From: CBDFKF01 sp965248765
Lineage (GTDB): Bacteria > Pseudomonadota > Alphaproteobacteria > VGEJ01
Direction of reading: 5' to 3'
Assembly (NCBI GenBank): GCA_965248765.1
Contig: CBDFKF010000004.1
Location: 2,790,001-2,854,000, forward strand
DNA length: 64,000 nucleotides
In this document: positions 8,876-18,925 of the stretch, piece after piece
Numbering within the stretch: position 1 is the stretch's first letter
Layout: the number at the start of each line of letters is the position of its first letter
Translations under genes and position numbers: made by a program
The notes under the pieces: generated by a model
Seen by the model: only the letters and a program-made list of their open reading frames with translations
Told to the model about the DNA's origin: nothing
The model's database searches: none

Positions 8876-9640
8876 ATGGATGAAAAAGACCATCTGCGAT
8901 TCTTGCTCGCCAACGGGGTCGACGAGTGGAATGCGTGGCGCGCGGCTGAGCGGGCGGTCGTTCCCAACCTGGTTCAAGCCGACCTGCGCGGCGCCAATTT
9001 GTCCGGCGCTGATCTTGCCCATGCCCGGCTCACCGAAGCGACGCTCCGCGGGGCGACCCTGACGGGGGTCGATCTCGCCAAGGCGGACCTCATGGGTGCC
9101 ACGCTGCGCGGCGCAAACCTCAACGGTGCTCGGCTCCGCGAATCGGACCTACGCGGCGTTTCGCTGCGGGGCGCTAATCTCGGCGAGGCCGACCTCAGCG
9201 AGGCGAACCTCCGCTTGGCGACGCTGCGCGGCGCCAACCTGACGGCTGTGCGGCTGGTGCACGCCAACCTCACTGGCGCCGATCTTCGCGATGCCAACCT
9301 CATCGGTGCCGATCTGACCGAGGCCAATCTGACGGAGGCGCATCTGGTAGGCGCTGATCTTCGCGATGCCAACCTCACTCGCGCAAATTTGTACGCGACT
9401 GATCTGTCGGACGCCGATTTGACGGGAGCGAACATGCTGGGCGCCAATCTCAAAGCAGCGAAGATGGCGTCCGATCGAGATCGTGTTACCGCCGCCATCC
9501 AGTTCCCAAACACCACGCACGAGTTGCTGTGCGCCCTCGCCGACCGCCACGCGGCGGGCGGTCGCAGCTCCCTCAGCACGGCTTTGACGGAGCTTGTGGA
9601 AGCGCGCCGTGACGACGAGCGCGGGTTTACCGGGGGCTGA
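8876..9640 (+). CDS. Pentapeptide repeat protein
   Basis: 254 residues. From about residue 34 to 200 the sequence is a run of A(D/N)LxxA pentapeptides (for example ADLRGANLSGADL, ANLTGADLRDANL). This is the pattern that folds into a right-handed quadrilateral beta-helix. There is no signal peptide or membrane segment. The last roughly 50 residues (AIQFPNTTHELLCALADR onward) break the repeat and look like a small alpha-helical cap or dimerisation region. It starts 9 bp after pcm, so the two are probably co-expressed. The function cannot be assigned; some relatives mimic DNA and protect gyrase. Confidence 0.88.
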   Translation: MDEKDHLRFLLANGVDEWNAWRAAERAVVPNLVQADLRGANLSGADLAHARLTEATLRGATLTGVDLAKADLMGATLRGANLNGARLRESDLRGVSLRGANLGEADLSEANLRLATLRGANLTAVRLVHANLTGADLRDANLIGADLTEANLTEAHLVGADLRDANLTRANLYATDLSDADLTGANMLGANLKAAKMASDRDRVTAAIQFPNTTHELLCALADRHAAGGRSSLSTALTELVEARRDDERGFTGG

Positions 9641-9654
9641 GACGCGGGCCTAGA

Positions 9655-11110
9655 CTACGAGCGCCCGCGGGCTGGCAGGAGGCGGAGTGGGCGCAGCAGC
9701 GCGGTGCGGAGCGCTCCTCGCTCCGATCGCCTGAGCCCACCCAGCACGACCATGCCGACGCCGAACACAACGAGGGCAGCGAGTAGAGCTGGCCACGGCG
9801 CGATCGTTGCAAGGCCCCAGTACACGCCGACGGCGAGGGCAGCACACACGCCGGGTCGCACGATCGCGATCCCGAAATCGATGCCACCTGATCGCACCAT
9901 CAGCGCCACGTGAAGGGCGGCCGATACCACCAAACCGGCGCTGGCCGCGATGATCGCTCCTTGAGGATCCAGCTCCGAGGCCAACGGGAAAATGCTCGCA
10001 CTCATGACGAGCGCGCCGGCGAACGCGCACGGTATCGGCCAGGTGTAATGCCCGCGGGCAATCAGCACCTGGGAGGACGCGACCATCAGCGTCGCCGGCA
10101 GCATGAGCCAGACCACGGCCGCGACGAGGTGGTCCGCTCCGAGGTAGCTGCTGCCAAACAGGATCTCCACGATTGGTGCTGCCGCGGTCAAGGCTGCCAG
10201 TCCTAGTGCCACCGCGAGCACGATGCCCAACCGGCTCATACCCTCGAAGTACGTCAGCTCTTTACCGTCGCCGCGCTGGACTGCCCGAGACAAAACCGGA
10301 AGGGCGGCCTGACCAAAGGCGGTGGGCAGGGCCGAGGCCAGCACCAACACTTGCATCGCTAACGCGAATTGGCCGAGCTCGGCGCCGGGGTCGGCCACGT
10401 GCCGAAACAACACTAGTGGCCCCTGCAGGAGCCACGCCGTGAATACTCCTGCGAGGCCGATGGGCAGACCGCTACGCAGCAGCGGCAGCCACTCTCGCCA
10501 GTTCCAACGCGGCACGAACGAGACCGTGCGGCGGCGTACCAGGAAATACCCTGTCGCTGCCTGCGCCCACCAGACCAGACCGTGCGTCAGCGCGACCGCC
10601 ATGACGTCTCCACCGGCGACCAGAACCACCAGCGCAATCCCGATCTCGAGGGGCCTGAAGATGAGATGCTGCCGAAGCGCGAAGCGTGACGATTCATGGG
10701 CGATGAAGATCTCCTCGATCCACCCCGCGATGCTGCGCCCGGCGAGGGCGAAGGCAAAGACCATGAGAAGCCCGCGCGCCACGGGATCGACATTGATCAG
10801 CCAACCCACGCCACCACAGATGATCGCGCCGGTCAGGGCCGCCACCGCCTTCAACCCGGCGCTTGTGCCAACCAGCGCGGGCTCCCGACTACGATTGCGG
10901 CCTACCTCGCGGCTGAGAACCGCGCCGAGCCCGAGCGTCGTGAAGGGAAGGAACGCGAGGTACCAGGCTTGGCCGTACGTGAAGAGGCCATACAGCTCCG
11001 GCCCGAGATACCGGGCCAGTACGACGATATATGCCGCCTTGAGGATGCGGTTGAAGACGCGCGGAGAGGATCGCGCTGGCGTTTCTGATGATGGAGCTTA
11101 CGCCGGGCAT
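9655..11110 (-). pseudogene. Oligosaccharide flippase (Wzx/RfbX-like), frameshifted near the 5' end
   Basis: The long frame (9655-10854, 399 residues, hydrophobic throughout) is a polysaccharide flippase of the MATE/MVF group. The same frame continues upstream of its TTG as RVFNRILKAAYIVVLARYLG and LYGLFTYGQAWYLAFL, the conserved first helices of this family. However, it contains no ATG, GTG or TTG before a stop at 11098-11100. The natural N-terminus, MPGVSSIIRNAS, is in another frame, starting with ATG at 11110. Joining the two needs one frame change in the GC-repetitive stretch near 11070-11082. The full product would be about 480 residues. It fits the nearby glycosyltransferase locus as the lipid-linked oligosaccharide translocase. 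Sequencing error or real inactivation are both possible. Confidence 0.75.
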
Positions 11111-11362
11111 TGGGCTCTGATCATAGTCGTGGGAGGGACAACCGCGCGAGGCGAGACCGCGCCGGGTACGATCGCCCGTCGCGGTCGGTGCGCGGCGTAA
11201 CCAGCTGCAGCACGGCGCGGTGTTTCAAGGCGGGTGGCAAACTCCCAAGGTGGCGCGGACGCCCGTCATGCCGTTCATCGCGCCGGCCGAGGCTACCGGA
11301 AAGCCACACCGCCCACTGTGCTTGTGGTCACAATTATGGCCTGCGCTCCCGCCGCGGAGGAC

Positions 11363-12127
11363 TCAGCGCTGGGTTCTTTTCCAGTCTCTGGCCGCCGTGC
11401 CGAAGGCCTCGAACAAGGCGAGATAGAAAGGCGTTTCGAGCGGGCGCCATTCCGGATGCCATTGCACGCCGAGCGCGAAGCCGCGCGCCGATTCCACGTG
11501 CACCGCTTCGATGGTGCCGTCGTTCGCTTCGGCCTCGACCACGAGTCCGGACCCGAGTCGCTCGATGCCCTGGCCGTGCAGTGAGTTGACCTCGGCCTCG
11601 CGGCTGTCGGTGAGCCGTTCGATCTGGCCTCCTTCGCGCAGTATTACCCCGTGGGCTGGATCGTAGCGTGCCACCATTGGCTTGGACTCATCGCCACGAT
11701 GATCGAAGCGGCCATCCACTTCGTGCAAGTGCTGGTACAGCGTTCCGCCGAAGGCGACGTTGAGCTCCTGGATGCCACGGCAGATCGCGAAGACCGGCAG
11801 ACCGGCATCGATGACCGCGCGGATCAGCGGCAATGTTGTTGCGTCGCGCGCTGGATCATGCTCGGTGTCGGCGCGGCTAGGCACCCCGCCGTAATGATGC
11901 GGCTCGACGTTGGAGGGGCTGCCGGTGAGCAGCAACCCGTCGAGACGGCCGAGCAGGTCGTCGACGTCCAGCGCTGCGCCAAGCGGCGGGATGATGACGG
12001 GCTGAGCCCGTGCCGCTTCGGCGACGGCGGCCACGTATTTGTGGCCCACCACGTCGAACGGCATGTCGTCGACATTGCGCTGATCGGCCGGAATCCCGAT
12101 CAGCGGCAACGGCTCGCCAAGGCTCAT
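11363..12127 (-). CDS. Gamma-glutamyl-gamma-aminobutyrate hydrolase family protein (peptidase C26, PuuD-like)
   Basis: A class I glutamine amidotransferase-fold hydrolase of about 254 residues. The nucleophilic cysteine lies in FAICRGIQELNVAFGG, and the catalytic histidine and glutamate in GVQWHPEW. The N-terminal PLIGIPADQR and LLTGSPSNVEPHHY stretches are diagnostic for the PuuD/C26 branch, which cleaves gamma-glutamyl amides such as gamma-glutamyl-GABA in putrescine breakdown. I prefer the ATG at 12127, just before the first conserved strand. A longer start at 12163 is possible. No other putrescine genes are near, so the substrate is uncertain. Confidence 0.86.
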   Translation of the reverse strand: MSLGEPLPLIGIPADQRNVDDMPFDVVGHKYVAAVAEAARAQPVIIPPLGAALDVDDLLGRLDGLLLTGSPSNVEPHHYGGVPSRADTEHDPARDATTLPLIRAVIDAGLPVFAICRGIQELNVAFGGTLYQHLHEVDGRFDHRGDESKPMVARYDPAHGVILREGGQIERLTDSREAEVNSLHGQGIERLGSGLVVEAEANDGTIEAVHVESARGFALGVQWHPEWRPLETPFYLALFEAFGTAARDWKRTQR

Positions 12128-12219
12128 TTGGCGATGGCTAACACACGCCCCCACTGCCCGCAAGGAACACGCTTCCTCGCACCCGCTTCTGATCCACGCA
12201 CGCTAATGGCGCAATCTTA

Positions 12220-12876
12220 CTATCGCTTCCGTTTGCGAAATTCCGGCTCGTCATAGACAAACAGGCGTGGATCCAGGGGTATGTTGATCTCTAAATCCGA
12301 CAGTGTGATCTCCGTCGTCTGGCCCAGCGAGTCGGTAACCAACCACTGCCGCAGGCGCAACGGCCGTGCGTCGAAGACGAGCGTTAGTACCCCTTCGTCC
12401 GGGTTCTCCGTATCGCGCAGCGCGATTTGAAGAAGCCCTCCGCTGGCGCTGATCTCGCTGACCACCGCGCCATCGCCGAGGCTGACTTCGTCGGCGACGA
12501 GGATCGACAGCGGCGTCGAGGACAGCGGCAGGCGGTCGACCTGCCGGAGCTCGGAGTCCTCGAAAACGATCCAGATGCTATCGGCAACGACGAGAATCGG
12601 AACCGGGGGATCGTACTCAAAGCGCAGCCGGCCCGGTCGGCGTAGGTAGAAGTCCCCGGTCGCAAGCGTGCCGTCCTCTGCGACCTGAAGGAACCGCGCC
12701 TTCATCGTCGCGATGCTGTTCAGGTAGGTCTCGATGCCGGCGATCTGCGCCGACTGATCGACCGGGCCTGCCTCGTCTGCTGCCACAGGTCCGAGCGTTG
12801 GGGCAGCCGTTATCAGGAGACTAAGCGCCAGTAGCCACCAGCCACGGCGCGGTCCGCGGCGGGCTGGGCTATGCAT
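12220..12876 (-). CDS. lolA: Outer-membrane lipoprotein carrier protein LolA
   Basis: 218 residues. After an N-terminal signal peptide (WWLLALSLLITAA, cleavage near VAADE) comes the LolA beta-half-barrel. Features include MKARFLQVAEDGT, GDFYLRRPGRLRFEYDPP and a C-terminal LFVYDEPEF. LolA ferries lipoproteins across the periplasm from LolCDE to LolB. The ATG at 12876 overlaps the ftsK stop by 8 bp. ftsK followed by lolA is the common alphaproteobacterial order and supports this start over the longer frame to 12909. Confidence 0.92.
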   Translation of the reverse strand: MHSPARRGPRRGWWLLALSLLITAAPTLGPVAADEAGPVDQSAQIAGIETYLNSIATMKARFLQVAEDGTLATGDFYLRRPGRLRFEYDPPVPILVVADSIWIVFEDSELRQVDRLPLSSTPLSILVADEVSLGDGAVVSEISASGGLLQIALRDTENPDEGVLTLVFDARPLRLRQWLVTDSLGQTTEITLSDLEINIPLDPRLFVYDEPEFRKRKR

Positions 12877-15229
12877 CAATGTCGCGGGCCAGAACCTCCC
12901 GTTTGCCAACGTGGTTGGCGGGGCTCACCACGCTGGCGGCCTCCATCCGCTCCATGATTCGCGCGGCCCGGTTGTAGCCGATCTGCAGGTGACGCTGGAT
13001 GAAGCTTGTCGATGCCTTGCGTTCGCGGCAGACCAGGGCCACGGCCTGGTCATACAGCGCATCCGCCGGTGACTCGTTGCCGAGCAGCCCGCCGTCATCG
13101 TCCGGTTCTTCGGTGATGGCTTCGAGATATTCCGGCGTGCCCTGTGCTTTCAGGAAGGCGACGACGCTGTCGACTTCTGTCTCGCGCACGAGTGGCCCAT
13201 GGACGCGCGTGATGCGGCCGCCATTCGCCATGTACAGCATATCGCCCGAGCCCAACAGCTGCTCGGCCCCCTGCTCGCCGAGTATCGTACGGCTGTCGAC
13301 CTTCGAGGTCACCTGGAAGCTGATCCGGGTCGGGAAATTGGCTTTTATGGTGCCGGTGATCACATCGACTGAAGGTCGCTGGGTCGCCATGATCAAATGG
13401 ATACCGGCGGCCCGCGCCATCTGCGAGAGACGTTGGACTGCCCCTTCGATCTCCTTGCCGGCCAGCAACATGAGGTCGGCCATCTCGTCGACCACAACGA
13501 CGATCGCCGGCAACGGCGTCAGATCGAGCGGCTGATCCTCGAATATCGGTTCGCCGGTCTCAGCGTCGAAACCGGTTTGAACCGTCCGCTTGAGCTCTTC
13601 GCCTCTGGCCGCGGCCTGGGCGAGCCGTTGGTTGTAGCTCGCAATGTTGCGGACGCCGAGCTTCGACAGCGCTTGGTAGCGGTTCTCCATCTCGCGCACC
13701 GTCCACTTGAGCGCGACCACGGCCTTGCCCGGATCAGTGACTACCGGCGCCAGAAGGTGCGGAATACCGTCGTACGCCGACAGCTCCAGCATCTTCGGAT
13801 CGATCATGATGAACCTGCAGCGCTGTGGGCTGAGCCGGTAGAGCAGCGAGAGGATCATCGTGTTGACGGCCACGGACTTTCCGGAACCTGTCGTGCCGGC
13901 AATCAACAGATGCGGCATCCGGGCGAGATCAGCTATCACCGGTGATCCCGCGACGTCCTTACCGAGTGCGAGTGCGAGCTGGCCGGTGGTGTTGTCGTAC
14001 TCCGTGCTTGCCAAGAGCTCGCGCAGTGGAACCGTCTCGCGGCGCGTGTTCGGAAGCTCGATGCCGATCGCATTGCGACCGGCGACGACCGCTGCCCGTA
14101 CCGAAACGGCGCTCATGGAACGGGCGATATCGTCCGAGAGCCCGATCACGCGCGCGGTCTTGGTGCCGCGGGCCGGTTCGAGCTCATAGCGCGTGATGAC
14201 CGGCCCGGGCCGGATCTGGCCGATGGTGCCGCGGACGCCGAAGTCGGCGAGCACTGCTTCCAAGAGTCGCGCATTCTGCTCGAGCGCGTCCTCGCTGACC
14301 GTCTCGACGCGGTCGCGCGCCGGTGCTTCGCCCAAAAGAGCGAGTGGTGGCAACTGCGGCTCGTTGGTCGGCCCGAGGTCGAGCATCGGCTGCTGTTCAG
14401 CGGCCGCGCGGCGGCTCGCGCGCAGCCGGCCCGGGCCCTTGGCGATGCGTGGGGCCGGCCGCTCCGGCGTCGATGTCTCAACCTCCGTCTCGGGCTGGCC
14501 GAACAGCCGCGGCTCGCGTCGTGCGGATCGTGACCGCCGGCCAACAGGCGTCGCCCCCGCTTCGCTACCACGCTCGAGCGGGGTCGCGGTCCAGCGCGCC
14601 GCCTGCCACAAACTATGCAGTAGCCAGCTACCGGCGCGGCCGAGCCCCTGCCACTCCCGCGACCCAAGACCGAGGGCCACGACAACCAGGGAGAGACTGG
14701 CGAGGCTGAGCACGGCGACGTAGGCGATTGGTCCCTCGTTTGCCCACCACCTGTGCACAAGCTCCATCGCGCCGTCGTCGAGGATGCGGCCAATCCAGCC
14801 GCCCATTCCGGTGGATAACGGCCAGGCAGCCGGTGTCGGCACCGCGGCCGCCAGCATCGCGGTCGCGACCAGGGCGAACGGCAGCGCACTCAGGTTGAGC
14901 CAGATGTGGCGCAGGCCTCGATGGGAAGCGATACCCCAGGCCCAACCCGCCAAGGCCAGCACCAGCACCCAAGCGCCGAGGCCCAATGTTTGAAGTAGCA
15001 GGTCGGCCGCGTGGGCGCCGGGCTTTCCCAACAGGTTGTCCGGGCCGGCGCCGGTCGCGACGTTCCAGCTCGGATCGTTCGGCGCGTAGCTCGCAAGCGC
15101 AACGGCCAGCGCCAGCGCCATGGCAAATATGCCGAGCCCGATGAGCTCCACCAGCCGTCGGCGCAGGAACGAGGTCGCGCCGACCGGAAGGAACGGTGGT
15201 CTTTGGGTGGTTGCCGAGCGCTGCGCCAT
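12869..15229 (-). CDS. ftsK: DNA translocase FtsK
   Basis: 786 residues from the ATG at 15229; longer in-frame starts add residues with no resemblance to the family. The N-terminal third has about four membrane helices (first at LIGLGIFAMALALAVALAS). A short low-complexity linker leads to the motor: FtsK alpha domain around RVIGLSDDIARSMSAVSVR, Walker A GTTGSGKS, Walker B-like IVVVVDEMADLM, and IMATQRPSVDVITG. The C-terminal gamma winged helix (RHLQIGYNRAARIMERME), which reads KOPS sites, is intact. It pumps chromosomal DNA through the septum and activates XerCD at dif. A TATAAT-like hexamer lies at 15325-15330 in the divergent spacer. Confidence 0.95.
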   Translation of the reverse strand: MAQRSATTQRPPFLPVGATSFLRRRLVELIGLGIFAMALALAVALASYAPNDPSWNVATGAGPDNLLGKPGAHAADLLLQTLGLGAWVLVLALAGWAWGIASHRGLRHIWLNLSALPFALVATAMLAAAVPTPAAWPLSTGMGGWIGRILDDGAMELVHRWWANEGPIAYVAVLSLASLSLVVVALGLGSREWQGLGRAGSWLLHSLWQAARWTATPLERGSEAGATPVGRRSRSARREPRLFGQPETEVETSTPERPAPRIAKGPGRLRASRRAAAEQQPMLDLGPTNEPQLPPLALLGEAPARDRVETVSEDALEQNARLLEAVLADFGVRGTIGQIRPGPVITRYELEPARGTKTARVIGLSDDIARSMSAVSVRAAVVAGRNAIGIELPNTRRETVPLRELLASTEYDNTTGQLALALGKDVAGSPVIADLARMPHLLIAGTTGSGKSVAVNTMILSLLYRLSPQRCRFIMIDPKMLELSAYDGIPHLLAPVVTDPGKAVVALKWTVREMENRYQALSKLGVRNIASYNQRLAQAAARGEELKRTVQTGFDAETGEPIFEDQPLDLTPLPAIVVVVDEMADLMLLAGKEIEGAVQRLSQMARAAGIHLIMATQRPSVDVITGTIKANFPTRISFQVTSKVDSRTILGEQGAEQLLGSGDMLYMANGGRITRVHGPLVRETEVDSVVAFLKAQGTPEYLEAITEEPDDDGGLLGNESPADALYDQAVALVCRERKASTSFIQRHLQIGYNRAARIMERMEAASVVSPANHVGKREVLARDIDA

Positions 15230-15408
15230 TGCTCCGTTTTCGCCACTGGTTGGTTGGGCTGGCAGGCTCGCCGAGACTGCGCTACGGTCCCTCCAGCGGC
15301 GCGGTAGCATATGAGCAAAAATCATATAATACAACAGCTTGAGCGCCGTCTCGACACTAAGATCTCATCTTGGGGTGGAAGGTGCACCGCTCGCACCGGC
15401 GTGGCGCG

Positions 15409-17484
15409 ATGGTGGTGAGCCCCGCGGACGGCGAATTCGCCCGGGCGCTCGCCCATCAGGAAGCGGGCCGTCTTAGGGAGGCGGCGGCCGGCTACCGTGC
15501 GCTCTTGAAGGATGAGCCGTCGAATGCGGCGGCGCTGTTCAACCTGGCGGTGGTGTGCGGGGCGCTCGGCTCCGTCGACGAGGCGATTGAGCTCTATCGC
15601 CACGTCCTCGACCTGCGCCCCGACGACCCGGCGGTGCTGGTCAACCTCGCGATCCTCTCCCAGGAAAACGGCGATGCTGACAACGCCGTGAAGCTCTATG
15701 GCATGGCGCTCAAGACGCTCGGCACTGCGAACGAGCCCAGCCGCGCTGCGATGGCGGCGCACGCCCGCAACGGGCTCGGCGTGGTGCGTCGCGGGCGCGG
15801 CGATCTCGATGGTGCGGTCGCGAGCTTCCGCGCTGCGATCACGAGCGACCCGACGCTGTTGGGGGCTCACCGCAATCTGAGCGTCAGCCTGACCGAGAGC
15901 GGCCGCTACGGCATGGCCGTCGCGGCCGCCGAGGCGGCGCTGGAACGCGACCCGGGCTATGTACCTGGCATGCTGGGGCTCGCCGCCGGGCTCGCCGGCC
16001 AGGGCCGGTTCGACGAGGCGGAGCGACACCTGCGTCGAGCACGCGATCACGCGCCGGATGACGAGGAGGCGCTCGTGAGCCACGCTCGGGTGCTGGAACG
16101 CCTTCGGCGGTTCACCGAAGCGGTTGCCACCTACGAGCACTTGCTCGCGTTCGATGCCGATCACGGGCTGGCGCGCGCCCGGTTATTGGAGCTGCGGCTC
16201 TCGCTCTGCGATTGGCGCGACTATGACCGGCTGTGCCACGAGGCGATCGCGCGTACCAACCGTGAGATCGAACGCGGCGACGCGGTCTCGATCGATATCA
16301 TCAATCTGCTCGATCTGCCGGTCGGCAACGACCTCGCCTTTGCCGCGACACGGGCCAAAGCACAGGCAGCGACAAACCGCGCTGTCCCGGCCAGGCCGGG
16401 GCAACCGCGGCGCGCCGCCGCCGAGCGGGGCACATCGAAGCTCCGCCTCGGTTACGCGCTTCCCTACACCACTTTCCACAGCATGCCCGCGATCCTGCGG
16501 GACATCGGCGCGCATCACGATCGCGCCCGCTTCTCGGTTCACGGCTACTCGCTCCAGCCCAACGATGGCACCGCCTTCAGCGGCGCCTTCCGGGCCGGTT
16601 TCGACTCGTTCGCCGACATTCCCCTGCGCGCGCCCGCGCGGGCTGCGGCACGCATCCGCGAGGACAACCTCGACCTCTTGATAGACCTCACCGGCCTCAC
16701 CGCAGTGAGCTGCCTAGAGGTGCTCGCCCATCGCCCTGCACCGGTGCAGGCGCATTTTCTCGGCTACGGGCTCACGACCGGCGCGGACTTCGTCGATTTT
16801 TTGATTACCGACCGCGTCATGATCCCGCCCGAGCTTGGCCGATATTGCAGCGAGCGCTTGGTGTATCTCCCGCACGCCTTCATGGCCGCACGCCCTGATG
16901 AAGTGCCCGAGCCGCGCCCGGCTCGTGGCGCTGCCGGCCTTCCCGAGGACGCCCTTGTCTTCTGCAACTTCAATCAGTTCAGCAAGATCGAGCCGACCGT
17001 GTTCGAGGTCTGGATGCGTCTGCTCAACGCGGTGCCGGGCTCGGTGCTTTGGCTCATCGCCTAGATGGCGGATGGAGTCGGTAACCTCCGGCTGGCGGCC
17101 GAGCGCCACGGCGTTGCCCCCGACCGCCTGGTCTTTGCGCCGCTGGAACCCTACCGCCAGCATCTCGCCCGCATCGATCTTGCGGATATTGTGCTCGATA
17201 CGCTGTTCCATACCGGCGGGGCCACCACGCTCGATGCGCTCAAGACCGGCGTTCCGGTCCTCACCCGCCGCGGCGAGACGCCCGCGGCGCGGGTCGGCGC
17301 CTCGCTCCTGACGGCGGCCGGCGCGGCCGACCTGATCGCCGAAGACATCGCTGCCTACGAGCGCCGCCACCAGCCGTTGTTCGACGTGCCGGGCTTCGTC
17401 CGCGACCTCGAGACGGCCTATGAGCTGATATGGCAGGAACGCGAAGACGGGCCGTCTGCGCCGCCCATTCGCGTGCGCGACTAG
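15409..17484 (+). pseudogene. TPR protein with O-GlcNAc-transferase-type (GT41/SPINDLY) domain, split by an in-frame amber codon
   Basis: The frame is open from 15409 to a TAG at 17062-17064 and continues in the same frame, with no shift, to the stop at 17482. The N-terminal part is six or more TPRs (such as AAGYRALLKDEPSNAAALFNLA). From about residue 330 the C-terminal GT41 domain begins: LGYALPYTTFHSMP, LDLLIDLTGLT, AHFLGYGLTTGADFVDFLITD. The nucleotide-sugar half lies after the TAG: DRLVFAPLEPYRQHL, ADIVLDTLFHTGGATTLDAL and GVPVLTRRGETPAARVGAS. The break falls after FNQFSKIEPTVFEVWMRLL...SVLWLIA, where relatives continue unbroken. The intact product would be about 690 residues. An ATG follows the TAG directly, so a separate 139-residue polypeptide could be made. 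Confidence 0.75.
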
Positions 17485-17499
17485 ATCACGAGCGGCACA

Positions 17500-18861
17500 T
17501 CAGTTTGCGAGGACGCGCTCCGCCGCGCTGCCGATCCGCAACAGCGCATTGTCGGTATCGGGGAGGCCGTTGAACGACAGGCCCACCGGCAAACCGTCGT
17601 CGTCCAACCCGCACGGCAGGGTCAGGCCGCACAGCCCAAGCCGATTGCCAAGACGGGTGAAGCGCAGCGAGTCGATGTTGACGCTCACATAGTCATCGCC
17701 GCCGGCTTCGATCGGCGCGATCGGCGGCGGCGGCACCATCACCGTCGGTGTCAGCACCGCCGCGAACTCGGCGGCACGCTGGCGGTAGCGTTGCCGTAGA
17801 TCGGCCACGCGGCGGCCATAGGCGATCATGTCGACCGCCTTGTGCTCGCGACCGAGGAGGATGCGCTCGGCGACCGGCCGATAGACCTTCGCCGGATCGG
17901 TATCGATCAGGTCCCCCCAATTGGCGCAAGCTTCGCATGTCTGTATGTCGCCAGCCCCGCCGATCTGTCCGTCGAGCTCGGTGAACTCGGGTACATCGCC
18001 GTAAACGAAGCTCGCGCCCGCGGTGGTCAGCCGATCGAGCGCGGCTTCGAACGCGCGCCGAATGCCCGGCGCCGTATGCTCGGCCAAGAAAGTGGAGGCA
18101 ACCAGGAAGCGGCGCCCCTGGAGGCTGGCACCGGCTAGATCAGCCGGCGGCCGATTGAGCAGCATGCCGAGAATGGCGTTCGCGTCGGCCACGTCTTTGG
18201 TCAGCGGCCCGACGGTATCGAGCGATTGGCTCAACGGCAGAACACCGGTGGTCGGGACCAGTCCGAAGCTTGTCTTCAGCCCGACGAGACCGTTCCATGC
18301 TGCCGGAATACGAATCGATCCACCGGTATCGCTGCCGATCGCCGCCGGCGCGAGCTGGCGCGAGACCGACACCGCCGCTCCTGAGGATGAACCGCCCGGG
18401 CACCGCGGCGTCTCCGCATCGAACGGATTGGCGGGGGTTCCCATGGTCGGATTAATGCCGAGGCCCGAATAAGCGAACTCGGTGAGGTTGGTCTTGCCGA
18501 GACAGACCGAGCCGGCCCGGGTTGCCCGTTCGACGACGACGGCATCGCACTCGGGCACACGCTCGGCGAGCAACGCCGAGCCGGCGCCGGTCACCACGCC
18601 GGCGGTGTCGTAGAGGTCCTTCCACGACATCGGCACGCCGTCCAACGGGCTGCGGCGCAGGCCAGCCTGCGCCCGATCGCGCGCCGCCTCCGCCTCGGCC
18701 ACCGCGCGCTCGCGTGTGGCACGCAGGAAGACGGTGTGATCGGCGTCCAACGCCGCGATGCGGTCGAGGAAATGATGCGCGATCGCTAGCGGGTCAGCGC
18801 GGCCGCCCTCGATCTCGCGGCCGAGCTCCAGCGCCGTCATCTCATGCCATTCGCGCGCCAT
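17500..18861 (-). CDS. Amidase (amidase signature family)
   Basis: 453 residues from the ATG at 18861; the longer frame to 19173 reads through noncoding and antisense sequence and was discarded. The amidase signature triad is present: lysine in VPMSWKDLYDT, cis-serine in PGGSSSGAAVS, and nucleophile serine in GSDTGGSIRIP. The enzyme hydrolyses a carbon-nitrogen amide bond. It is not GatA, because no gatB or gatC is near and the C-terminal half differs. The neighbouring ubiquinone hydroxylase gene is divergent with a 64-bp spacer. The substrate is unknown. Confidence 0.9.
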   Translation of the reverse strand: MAREWHEMTALELGREIEGGRADPLAIAHHFLDRIAALDADHTVFLRATRERAVAEAEAARDRAQAGLRRSPLDGVPMSWKDLYDTAGVVTGAGSALLAERVPECDAVVVERATRAGSVCLGKTNLTEFAYSGLGINPTMGTPANPFDAETPRCPGGSSSGAAVSVSRQLAPAAIGSDTGGSIRIPAAWNGLVGLKTSFGLVPTTGVLPLSQSLDTVGPLTKDVADANAILGMLLNRPPADLAGASLQGRRFLVASTFLAEHTAPGIRRAFEAALDRLTTAGASFVYGDVPEFTELDGQIGGAGDIQTCEACANWGDLIDTDPAKVYRPVAERILLGREHKAVDMIAYGRRVADLRQRYRQRAAEFAAVLTPTVMVPPPPIAPIEAGGDDYVSVNIDSLRFTRLGNRLGLCGLTLPCGLDDDGLPVGLSFNGLPDTDNALLRIGSAAERVLAN

Positions 18862-18925
18862 GTCGCCGAGACTAGTCAAATTGCCGGGACTGGACAATTG
18901 AGCGGGCGGCCAGGATGCTCCGATC

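Noticed and set aside
8974..9579. Minus-strand frame of 201 residues opposite the pentapeptide gene
   Set aside because: It is a shadow of the repeat: its own periodic serine/arginine/alanine pattern mirrors the A(D/N)L repeats.
9640..9655. Terminator between the pentapeptide gene and the flippase gene
   Set aside because: Only a 14-bp gap and no stable stem with a T run is present.
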